Source of the DNA: CAWJLS01 sp963843755
GTDB taxonomy: Bacteria > Acidobacteriota > Thermoanaerobaculia > Multivoradales > DATKCC01
Assembly: GCA_963843755.1 (NCBI GenBank)
Contig: CAWJLS010000005.1
Location: forward strand, 372,001 to 436,000
Reading direction: 5' to 3'
DNA: 64,000 nucleotides
The notes under the pieces are model-generated. The model was not told the origin of the DNA. It saw only the letters and a list, made by a program, of their open reading frames with translations, and ran no database searches. Numbering within the stretch: position 1 is the first letter of the stretch; each line of letters begins with the position of its first letter. This document shows positions 26,477 through 33,561 of this stretch, in pieces. The position numbers and the translations under genes were made by a program.

Positions 26477-27035
26477 CGGTGCGGTGCTCGGCGCGCGGGT
26501 GCTGGTCCACGCAGGGAGCGTCCTGGGGGCCGATGGCTTCGGCTATGTCAGCCGGGCGGACGGCCATCACAAGGTGCCCCAGGTCGGCCGGGTGGTGATC
26601 GGGGACGACGTCGAGATCGGGGCTCTTTCGGCGGTCGACCGGGCGAAGGTCGGCGCCACGCGGATCGGGGACGGCACCAAGATCGACAACCTGGTCCAGG
26701 TCGGCCACAACGTGGAGGTCGGCCCCCGGTCGATCCTGTGCGGCCAGTCCGGGATCGCCGGCAGCTCGCGGCTCGGTGCCGGCGTGGTGCTGGCCGGCCA
26801 GGCGGGGGTCGGCGGGCACATCGAGCTCGGCGACGGAGTGCAGGTGGGGGCGGCGTCGCCGGCGGTGCGCCCGGTGCCCGCGGGGACCGTGGTCAGCTCC
26901 ACGATCCCCGCGATGGAGATCGGCCGGTGGCGGCGCCAGGCGGCGCTGGTCGGCCGGCTCGACGAGCTGTTCCGCCGCCTCAAGGCGCTCGAGCGGCGCC
27001 TGGACGATCAAGACGACGGAGGAGGAGAGACGTGA
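25995..27035 (+). CDS. lpxD: UDP-3-O-acyl-glucosamine N-acyltransferase LpxD
   Basis: Third step of lipid A synthesis, N-acylation of UDP-3-O-acyl-GlcN. 346 aa from GTG 25995, which gives VRLAELAERLG, the family start. The N-terminal uridine-binding domain (about 1-95) precedes the left-handed beta-helix of hexapeptide repeats (about 96-300). The catalytic His lies in DNLVQVGHNVEVG. The stop overlaps the fabZ GTG (GTGA). Confidence 0.94.
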   Translation: MRLAELAERLGVRLVGDGERQVRGIANLREATPDDLSFLTGARHRREAAASRAGALLVGAGSDDLATGERAVLVADDPELALSHALSLLYPQALATPGIHPTAVIAPGVSVPDDASVGPYAVIGEGTTLGPGVVVHAHVVIGRGSTVGAGSVLYPHAVLYDGAVLGARVLVHAGSVLGADGFGYVSRADGHHKVPQVGRVVIGDDVEIGALSAVDRAKVGATRIGDGTKIDNLVQVGHNVEVGPRSILCGQSGIAGSSRLGAGVVLAGQAGVGGHIELGDGVQVGAASPAVRPVPAGTVVSSTIPAMEIGRWRRQAALVGRLDELFRRLKALERRLDDQDDGGGET

Positions 27036-27511
27036 GCGAGAACGAGCGGACCGAGACCGGCGCTCCGGAGGAGGAGCCGCGGTGGGACATCCGGTGGATC
27101 ATGAACGTGCTGCCCCACCGCTACCCGTTGCTGCTGGTCGACAGGGTCCTGGAGATGGAGCCGGGCAAGCGCATCGTGGCGCTCAAGAACGTGACGATCA
27201 ACGAGGAGTTCTTCGTCGGCCATTTCCCGGGGCACCCGGTGATGCCCGGCGTCCTGCTGGTCGAGGGCATGGCCCAGGCCGGCGGCATCTTGCTCCTCCA
27301 CGACCACCCGGACGCCGACGACAAGCTGGTCTACTTCATGGGGATCGAGAAGGCCCGCTTCCGGCGCCCGGTGGTGCCGGGCGACCAGGTGCGCTACGAG
27401 GTGGAAGTGCTGCGGTTGCGCCAGACCCACTGCAAGCTCAGTTGCAAGGCGCTGGTCGACGGCAAGGTGGCCGCCGAGGCGGTGGTCTCCTCCGCGATGG
27501 TGGATCGGTGA
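27032..27511 (+). CDS. fabZ: 3-hydroxyacyl-ACP dehydratase FabZ
   Basis: Hot-dog-fold dehydratase of fatty acid synthesis (159 aa). Catalytic His in GHFPGHPVMPG and Glu in LLVEGMAQAGG are intact, and the N-terminal LPHRYPLLLVDRV is diagnostic. The position between lpxD and lpxA matches the widespread lpxD-fabZ-lpxA order, balancing hydroxyacyl-ACP use between lipid A and fatty acids. GTG start overlaps the lpxD stop. Confidence 0.95.
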   Translation: MSENERTETGAPEEEPRWDIRWIMNVLPHRYPLLLVDRVLEMEPGKRIVALKNVTINEEFFVGHFPGHPVMPGVLLVEGMAQAGGILLLHDHPDADDKLVYFMGIEKARFRRPVVPGDQVRYEVEVLRLRQTHCKLSCKALVDGKVAAEAVVSSAMVDR

Positions 27512-27515
27512 GCCG

Positions 27516-28340
27516 ATGACGGACGCCGTCCATCCGTCCGCCGTCGTCGATCCCGCGGCCGAGCTGGCGGCCGATGTCGAGGTCGGTCCGAACGCGGTCA
27601 TCGGCGCCGGCGTGAGGATCGCTTCCGGGACCCGGGTCGGTGCCGGAGCCCAGGTGCTCGGGCCCGACACGACCATCGGCAGCCACAACCGGATCTTCCC
27701 CTACGCCTGCATCGGGTTCGAGCCCCAGGACCTCAAGTTCGAGGGCGAGCCCACCCGCCTCGAGATCGGCGACCGGAACCACTTCCGGGAGTTCACCACC
27801 GTCCACCGGGGCACGAGCTTCGGCGGCGGGGTCACCTCGATCGGCTCGGACAACCTGTTCATGGCCTATGCCCACGTCGCCCACGACTGCCACGTGGGTG
27901 ACCGCTGCGTGTTCACCAACTGCGCCACCCTGGCCGGCCACGTGACGGTCCACGACGACGCCACCATCGGCGCCTTCAGCGCCGTCCACCAGTTCACCCG
28001 GGTCGGCCGGCACGCCTATATCGGCGGCTACACCGTGCTCACCATGGACGCCCTGCCGTACGTCAAGACGGTCGGCCAGAAGCCCGCCACCTACGGGCTC
28101 AACTCGATCGGCCTGCGGCGCAAAGGGGTCAAGCCGGACGCCCGCCGCCGTCTGGGAGAGGCGATGAAGCTGCTGCTCTCCTCGGGCCTCAACACGGGCC
28201 AGGCCCTGGAGCGCATCCGCGCCGAGCTCGGCGGCCACGAGGAGATCGACTACCTGGTCGAGTTCATCGAGGCGTCGAAGCGCGGCGTGGTCAAGGCGCC
28301 GCCGGGCAAGCGGGGCGAGCGCGGAGGGAGCGGCGAGTGA
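27516..28340 (+). CDS. lpxA: UDP-N-acetylglucosamine acyltransferase LpxA
   Basis: First step of lipid A synthesis. 274 aa with hexapeptide repeats from residue 5 (VHPSAVVDPAAELAADVEVG). The catalytic His is in AYAHVAHDCHVG, and the C-terminal helical domain includes NSIGLRRKG, as in LpxA. It overlaps the next gene by 4 bases (GTGA). The oxidoreductase that follows raises the possibility of a 3-amino sugar substrate, which the sequence alone does not settle. Confidence 0.95.
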   Translation: MTDAVHPSAVVDPAAELAADVEVGPNAVIGAGVRIASGTRVGAGAQVLGPDTTIGSHNRIFPYACIGFEPQDLKFEGEPTRLEIGDRNHFREFTTVHRGTSFGGGVTSIGSDNLFMAYAHVAHDCHVGDRCVFTNCATLAGHVTVHDDATIGAFSAVHQFTRVGRHAYIGGYTVLTMDALPYVKTVGQKPATYGLNSIGLRRKGVKPDARRRLGEAMKLLLSSGLNTGQALERIRAELGGHEEIDYLVEFIEASKRGVVKAPPGKRGERGGSGE

Positions 28341-29272
28341 AGGCCGGCGTCTTCGGTACCGGCGCCCTCGGGCGCCACCACACGCGCATCCTCACCGAGC
28401 TGCCCGAGGCGGAGCTGGTCGGCATCTACGATCCGCGCCCGGAGGCGGCCCAGGCCATGGCCGAGGCCCACGGCGCGACGATCTTCCCGTCGGCGGAGGC
28501 CCTGGCGGCGGAGATCGACGTCGCCGTCGTCGCGGTGCCGACGACCGCCCACGCGGAGCTCGGCTGCGCCCTGCTCGAGGGCGGGGTCGACGTGATGGTG
28601 GAGAAGCCGATCGCCGCCTCGCTCGAGGAGGCGGACCGGCTGATCGGCGCCGCCCGCGACAACGGCCGGACCCTGGGCGTCGGCCACGTGGAGTTCTACA
28701 ACCCGGCGGTCCAGGCGCTGCTCGACTTCCTCGGCTCGCTCGAAGGGGGCGGCGGCGTCGCCCGGTTCGTCGAAGTCCAGCGGCTGGCGGCGTTCACCCC
28801 CCGCAGCCTCGACGTCGACGTGGTCCTCGACCTGATGATCCACGATCTCCAGATCCTCCACGCCCTCGACCCGTCGCCGGTGGCCGAGGTGCGGGCGACC
28901 GGGATCGAGGTGCTGTCGCCGCGGATCGACATCGCCAACGTCCGGGTCGAGCTCGACGGCGGCTGCGTGGCCAACCTCACCGCCTCGCGGGTGTCGTCGG
29001 AGAAGGTGCGCAAGCTGCGGGTGTTCGGGGCGTCCCGCTACTTCTCCCTCGACTACCAGGACCAGGACGTCAAGGGCTACCGCCTGCAGGACGACGGCTC
29101 AGAGCGATCGATCCTGCCGATCGACCTGGAGGTGGGCCGGGCGGAGCCTCTGCGCCGGGAGCTCGAGGCGTTCCTGGCGGCGTGCCGGGGCGAGAGCGGC
29201 CGCTTCGTCGACGGGGTGGAGGGCCGGCGCGCCCTCGAGACCGCGCTGGCGGTCGTCCGGGCGATCGGCTGA
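28337..29272 (+). CDS. Gfo/Idh/MocA oxidoreductase in the lipid A operon (GnnA-like candidate)
   Basis: 311-aa NAD(P)-dependent dehydrogenase. The Rossmann start is MKAGVFGTGALGRHH, then VMVEKPIA (the family EKP motif, catalytic Lys) and VLDLMIHDLQIL (family HD motif). A homologue in this place after lpxA is common in several phyla. In Leptospira and Acidithiobacillus, GnnA of this family oxidises UDP-GlcNAc toward GlcNAc3N. I see no GnnB-like aminotransferase in the window, so GnnA function is only a hypothesis. Confidence 0.85.
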   Translation: MKAGVFGTGALGRHHTRILTELPEAELVGIYDPRPEAAQAMAEAHGATIFPSAEALAAEIDVAVVAVPTTAHAELGCALLEGGVDVMVEKPIAASLEEADRLIGAARDNGRTLGVGHVEFYNPAVQALLDFLGSLEGGGGVARFVEVQRLAAFTPRSLDVDVVLDLMIHDLQILHALDPSPVAEVRATGIEVLSPRIDIANVRVELDGGCVANLTASRVSSEKVRKLRVFGASRYFSLDYQDQDVKGYRLQDDGSERSILPIDLEVGRAEPLRRELEAFLAACRGESGRFVDGVEGRRALETALAVVRAIG

Positions 29273-29285
29273 CGCCGGCGCTCTC

Positions 29286-31250
29286 CTACGGCGCGCCCGG
29301 CGGCACGTGCGCGGCCGGACCGGCCTGATCCGTCTGCTCCGCCGGCTCCGACTGGGCCAGGGCGGCGCCCCAGGCTCCACCGACCAGCTCGTCGACCACG
29401 ACCACCCCCCAGTCGACCGACGGGCCGACCCGGATCGGCCGCCGGATCTCCCAGCTCCACGGGGCGGTCGGCACCGGCTCGAGCGTCTCCGGTGCGAGCG
29501 CGATCACCCGGGTCTCCCCCTCGTCGCCGGGAAGCGCCAGCGTCGCGCGGAGGGAGACGCTCCGCGGCAAGGCGCTCAGGCCGGACGGGTCCGCGCGCAG
29601 TGCGAGGATCGGCGGCGCGTCCGCTCGACTCTCCGCGCCGCTCGATGCCGACGCTGTCGCGGGCAGGATCGCCGCGGTGATCGGCAGGGTGCCGCCGCTG
29701 GGTACGTCGTCGAGCAGGCTCCGCGCCCGGGCGGCGACGACCTCCTCGGGGGTTCCGAAGCGGACGGTGGCGACCGACGGCAGGCGAGAGGGGTTGCCGG
29801 CCAGGGAGACCCGGGCGCTGTGGAGCCGCCCGTCCGGCGGCCCCGCGAGCTGCACCGTGACCAGCGCGCGATGGTCGAGGACCTTGAACATCGGCTCCCA
29901 GTCCCTCTCGGAGCGCACCACTTGGCCGAGGGTCGTCTCCGCCAGGCGCTCGAGGGCGGCGCCCGGGCGCCCCACCGCGGCCAGCACCTCCTGATGACCG
30001 GACAGGGCGTCCGGGTCGCGGGTGGCGGCCCGCAGGTAGGTCCGGCGGGCGAGCTGGCCGCGCCCCTGGGCCTCGTAGACCTCCGCCAGGACGATCAGGG
30101 CTTCGGCCTGCTGGTCCGCCGTGCGCGGGTCGTCCGCGAAATGGGTCATGGCCTGGCGCGCCGCCTGGCCGGCGCCCTCGAGCTCCCCCTGGGCCTGGCG
30201 GGACCGCGCCAGCGCGAGATAGGCCGCGGCCTTCTCCGGGTCGCGTTCGGACTCGCGGGTGGCGCCGAGGAAGGTGGTCATGAAGAGCCACGGCTCGCTG
30301 GCCTTGTGGAAGCGCCACTTGCCGATGCGCAGGCCGGGGACGGTGCCGGCGGGCGGCTGCTCGAGGAGCGGGATCACGGTCCAGCCGTAGGCGGCGAGGG
30401 TCTCCGCGGTCTCGTTGGTGGCACGGCCGACCGCGCTCTGGATGCTGCCGAGATCGAAACCGCCGGTGGCCAGGAAGACTGCCCGGCGCGGCTCGGCGCC
30501 GGCCGAACGGTCGGCGGCGGTCAGCAGCAGCCGGTCGAGCCGGTCACGGATCAGGGCCCGCTCGAGCGGTGTCGGTCCATCGGTCCGAGACGCCGTCGGG
30601 GACCCTGTCGGCCGCTCCTCGTGGGTCCCGTTCCGGTCGGTCCCCTGTCCGTCCGCCGCCCGAAGCCGTGCCGCGACCAGCGCATCCTCCGCTTCGGGGA
30701 AGAAGACCATGCGGGAGAGCACCTGGTCGATGGCGCCGCCGTCCCGTGTCGCGGACACGACCGTCCGCGGCTCGGGGTCGGCGACGACCAGCTCCACGGT
30801 CCCGAGCCGGGTGAGCTCGGAGAGGTGGTGGGAGAGGAGATCCGCCGCCCAGGAGGCCTGGGAGCGGTCGGACAGGGCCAGGTCGAAGTAGAGGAGGAAC
30901 GTCCACGGGGCGTTGCCCCGGTTGACCGGCGGCGGGTCGAGGGCGACCACCGGCAGGGTCTGGCCGTCGATCGCGACGGTGAGGTCGGAGGGGGCCGGCG
31001 GCCCGGTGAGACGGCGCAGGCCGCGCGGCGGATCGAGGCTGACGGCCAGGTCGATGGCGGTGACCTGCTCCTCGCTCCGGAACGGGCTGTCCTGCCGCGC
31101 ACCGGCTGGGTCCTCCGCCGCTCTCCCGGCCCCGGCACGAGCCGGGAGAGCGCAGGGGAGAAGGGCCAGCGCGACGGTCAGCGCGACGGTCAGCGCGACG
31201 GTTGGACGCAGGGCGCGGGACGGGAGACGTCGGGTTGGGATGTGGCTCAT
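29286..31250 (-). CDS. Exported protein with vWA-like domain and TPR-like repeats
   Basis: 654 aa from ATG 31250, which follows GGAGGTG (an upstream in-frame Met at 31286 has no such site). The signal peptide includes a triple TVAL repeat. Residues ~100-290 resemble the VWFA-like domain of acidobacterial secreted proteins (TFLLYFDLALSD, RAVFLATGGFDLG), but the MIDAS DxSxS is replaced by DLALS, so metal binding is doubtful. Residues ~335-450 form TPR-like helices (AAAYLALARSRQAQGELEGA). The C-terminal 200 aa are beta-rich. Role unknown. Confidence 0.7.
   Translation of the reverse strand: MSHIPTRRLPSRALRPTVALTVALTVALALLPCALPARAGAGRAAEDPAGARQDSPFRSEEQVTAIDLAVSLDPPRGLRRLTGPPAPSDLTVAIDGQTLPVVALDPPPVNRGNAPWTFLLYFDLALSDRSQASWAADLLSHHLSELTRLGTVELVVADPEPRTVVSATRDGGAIDQVLSRMVFFPEAEDALVAARLRAADGQGTDRNGTHEERPTGSPTASRTDGPTPLERALIRDRLDRLLLTAADRSAGAEPRRAVFLATGGFDLGSIQSAVGRATNETAETLAAYGWTVIPLLEQPPAGTVPGLRIGKWRFHKASEPWLFMTTFLGATRESERDPEKAAAYLALARSRQAQGELEGAGQAARQAMTHFADDPRTADQQAEALIVLAEVYEAQGRGQLARRTYLRAATRDPDALSGHQEVLAAVGRPGAALERLAETTLGQVVRSERDWEPMFKVLDHRALVTVQLAGPPDGRLHSARVSLAGNPSRLPSVATVRFGTPEEVVAARARSLLDDVPSGGTLPITAAILPATASASSGAESRADAPPILALRADPSGLSALPRSVSLRATLALPGDEGETRVIALAPETLEPVPTAPWSWEIRRPIRVGPSVDWGVVVVDELVGGAWGAALAQSEPAEQTDQAGPAAHVPPGAP
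31167..31202. repeat. Three perfect 12-bp tandem copies inside a signal-peptide coding region
   Basis: CAGCGCGACGGT is repeated three times exactly, encoding TVAL-TVAL-TVAL on the minus strand. It lies in the hydrophobic core of the signal peptide of the vWA/TPR protein, so slippage would change core length in 4-residue steps without a frameshift. Confidence 0.9.
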
Positions 31251-31346
31251 CGATGCACCTCCGGGGTCGTCCGAAGAGCATGGCACGCAATCCCGATGCC
31301 CGCTCGCCCACCCCGGAGCCCCGGGGGCCGCCCGGAGGCTCCGGGA

Positions 31347-32465
31347 CTACTCGCCCTCGAAAAGGGAGGCGTACTGGCCGTATCCCTCCGCCTCGAGATC
31401 CTCGGCCGGGATGAACCGGAGCGAGGCCGAGTTCATGCAGTAGCGCAGCCCGGTCGGTGCCGGGCCGTCGGGAAAGACGTGCCCCAGGTGGGAGTCGGCG
31501 TGCTTGCTTCGCACCTCGGTCCGGCTCATGAACAGGCTCCGGTCCTTGCGGGTGACGATGTTGTCGGGCTCCAGCGGGCGGGTGAAGCTCGGCCAGCCGG
31601 TGCCCGACTCGAACTTGTCGCGGGAGCTGAACAGGGGTTCGCCGGAGACGACGTCGACGTAGATCCCCTGCCGGTGATTGTCCCAGTACTCGTTGCCGAA
31701 CGGGCGCTCGGTGCCCTCCTTCTGGGTCACTTTGTACTGGAGCGGCGTGAGGGTCGACCGCAACGTGTCGTCCGACGGCTTGTGGTACTCGCTCCACGAC
31801 GTGCTGGTTGCGGTGCCGGTCTCGTGTGCCATGGCTTCTGTCTCCTCGCCCCAGACCTTGCGGAGGAACGGCCCGCGGCCGGAGCCTTCCCGGTAGTGCT
31901 CGTAGGCGGTCGGGTCCTTCTTGTAGTAGTCCTGATGATAGTCCTCGGCCGGGTAGAACGGCCCGGCCGGGAGAATTTCGGTGACGATCGGCTGGTCGAA
32001 CCGGCCGGAGGCGGCGAGCGCGTCCCGCGAGGCTTCGGCCAACTGCCTCTGACCGTCCGAATGGTAGAAGATCGCGGTCCTGTACTGGGGGCCCTGATCG
32101 TTGAACTGGCCGTTCGGGTCGGTCGGATCGATCTGCCGCCAGTAGACCCGGAGGAGCTGGTCGTAGCCGATCCGCCGCGGGTCGAACGTCACCTGGATCG
32201 ACTCGCGGTGGCCGGTCTCGCCGTAGGAGACCTGGCGGTAGGTCGGGTTTTTCTCCGGCCCGCCGGTGTAGCCGGCGATCACCTCCGTGACCCCGTCGAG
32301 CTTCTCGAAGGGCGGCTCCATGCACCAGAAGCAGCCGCCCGCGAAGGTGGCCGTCTCGAGGTCCGGCGTCGAGCCCCCGCCGAGCTCGTCGGAGCCCGGG
32401 GCTCCGGTGCATGCCGTCAGGACGAGGACGGCCAGGCCGGCGATGGTCAGGATCTTGCGCTGCAT
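31347..32465 (-). CDS. msrAB: Bifunctional methionine sulfoxide reductase MsrAB, lipoprotein
   Basis: 372-aa fusion that repairs both S- and R-methionine sulfoxide in exported proteins. The lipobox VLVLTAC (Cys about 19) predicts membrane anchoring. The MsrA domain (about 38-200) has the catalytic GGCFWCMEPPF and FYPAEDYHQDYY. The MsrB domain (about 230-355) has GTGWPSF, HLGHVFPDGP and catalytic Cys in LRYCMNSASLRF. The zinc CxxC pairs of some MsrB proteins are absent. A second, cytosolic MsrA is encoded at 56153-56737. Confidence 0.95.
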   Translation of the reverse strand: MQRKILTIAGLAVLVLTACTGAPGSDELGGGSTPDLETATFAGGCFWCMEPPFEKLDGVTEVIAGYTGGPEKNPTYRQVSYGETGHRESIQVTFDPRRIGYDQLLRVYWRQIDPTDPNGQFNDQGPQYRTAIFYHSDGQRQLAEASRDALAASGRFDQPIVTEILPAGPFYPAEDYHQDYYKKDPTAYEHYREGSGRGPFLRKVWGEETEAMAHETGTATSTSWSEYHKPSDDTLRSTLTPLQYKVTQKEGTERPFGNEYWDNHRQGIYVDVVSGEPLFSSRDKFESGTGWPSFTRPLEPDNIVTRKDRSLFMSRTEVRSKHADSHLGHVFPDGPAPTGLRYCMNSASLRFIPAEDLEAEGYGQYASLFEGE

Positions 32466-32819
32466 CGGGTCTTCTCCTCGGGTCGGTCGTGGACGGTCGC
32501 GCAGCGGGAACGCTAGCAGGAGGTTCTCACGAGATGTTCACGGAACGGTGGCGGATTCCTGGACGTGAGCCTCGGAGGCGAGAGGCCGTTCAGTGGATGC
32601 TTGACAGGTGGCGCGCCGGGGCGTAAGGTAGGCGCAATTGGCGGTAAGGCGCCGGAAAGGCCGCGGGCGCCGACAGGTCGAGGTTCTCGGCGCCGGGCGA
32701 GGCCGGCGGGCCTCGACCGGCGCGGGCGGCCTGCGAGACGAAGCCCCCATAGATCACCCAGCGCGTGCGGCGGACGGGTAGAGCGGCGCACCGCGCACCG
32801 AGACGAGGAGACCGATCCC
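32466..32819. other. Divergent intergenic region between msrAB and a hypothetical gene
   Basis: 354 bases. It contains a Shine-Dalgarno for msrAB (CGAGGAGAAG on the minus strand), the well-formed plus-strand promoter at 32601-32629, and a ~185-base leader before the GTG at 32820. The frame upstream of 32820 stays open but is Arg/Gly/Pro-rich and looks noncoding. Confidence 0.5.
32601..32629 (+). promoter_or_regulatory. Sigma-70-type promoter
   Basis: TTGACA (32601-32606, perfect -35), 17-base spacer, then TAAGGT (32624-32629, -10 of the TAnnnT type). It is the best housekeeping promoter I see in the window and would drive the gene at 32820 with a long leader. Confidence 0.65.
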
Positions 32820-33425
32820 GTGAGCCCATCCGACGACAGCCCGAACCCGCGTCCGAGCCGGAACTCCGAGCAGCCTCCAGGCACCGGGGCCGACCACCGG
32901 GCTGCTGCCAACGCCTTCTCGGCGGAGTTCCTCGACCGGCTCCGCCGCCACCACGACCACCCGCCGACGCCGGAGGCGGCCAACGCCGGCCCATGGCGGG
33001 TGATCCGGTCCGGCCGGTCCGCCCGGCCCGGTGAGGGCCCGGTCCGCTCCGACCGCGCAGCCGCCGGTCCCAGTTGGGAGTGCGTCTCCGCCGGAGAGGC
33101 CGAGCCCCGTGCCCACCTGGTGACGCCCGATCTCGCCTTCCTGACCGCCTCGGCGTTTCCGCTCACGGGGGTGCCGGAGAGCTTCTTCCTGGCCGAGGAT
33201 CCCGACAGCGAAGCGCCGCTCTGCGACCTGTTGGAGGGCGATGTCACCGTCGGCGTGGTCGACGGCTGGAACGGCGAGCTGGCGTACCGGATGAGCACCC
33301 TGGATGCCTTGCGCCGGCGGCCGCTCGCCCTGGCCCACTTCCTGCTGGCGGTGGGCGACGAGACACTGCAACGGGTCGGACGGATCCTCGTGGAGCTGGC
33401 GGAGGACGAGGCGCAGGGGGAGTGA
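32820..33425 (+). CDS. Uncharacterised soluble protein
   Basis: 201 aa from GTG 32820, chosen because GAGGAGA precedes it and the upstream codons look noncoding. The first ~95 residues are Pro/Ser/Arg-rich and probably disordered. The C-terminal half (from about 100: HLVTPDLAFLTASAFPL) looks folded, alternating helices and strands. No signal peptide, membrane helix or catalytic motif. Not recognised. Confidence 0.6.
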   Translation: MSPSDDSPNPRPSRNSEQPPGTGADHRAAANAFSAEFLDRLRRHHDHPPTPEAANAGPWRVIRSGRSARPGEGPVRSDRAAAGPSWECVSAGEAEPRAHLVTPDLAFLTASAFPLTGVPESFFLAEDPDSEAPLCDLLEGDVTVGVVDGWNGELAYRMSTLDALRRRPLALAHFLLAVGDETLQRVGRILVELAEDEAQGE

Positions 33426-33561
33426 GCCGCCGCGAGCGACGGAGGCGCGGCACGGGCGGGGGCGACGAGCGCCGGGTGTGTGGGGTATTCTCCCGCCGGG
33501 CTCCGACCCGCCGGCTCCGGTGATCGTGGGCGGCGGCGCTCGGCGCCCAGAGGGAAGACCG

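Noticed and set aside
29307..32516. 1069-codon open frame on the plus strand
   Set aside because: It is antisense to the vWA/TPR and MsrAB genes, which have clear motifs and ribosome sites. High G+C removes stops from the opposite strand; its translation has no recognisable domain.
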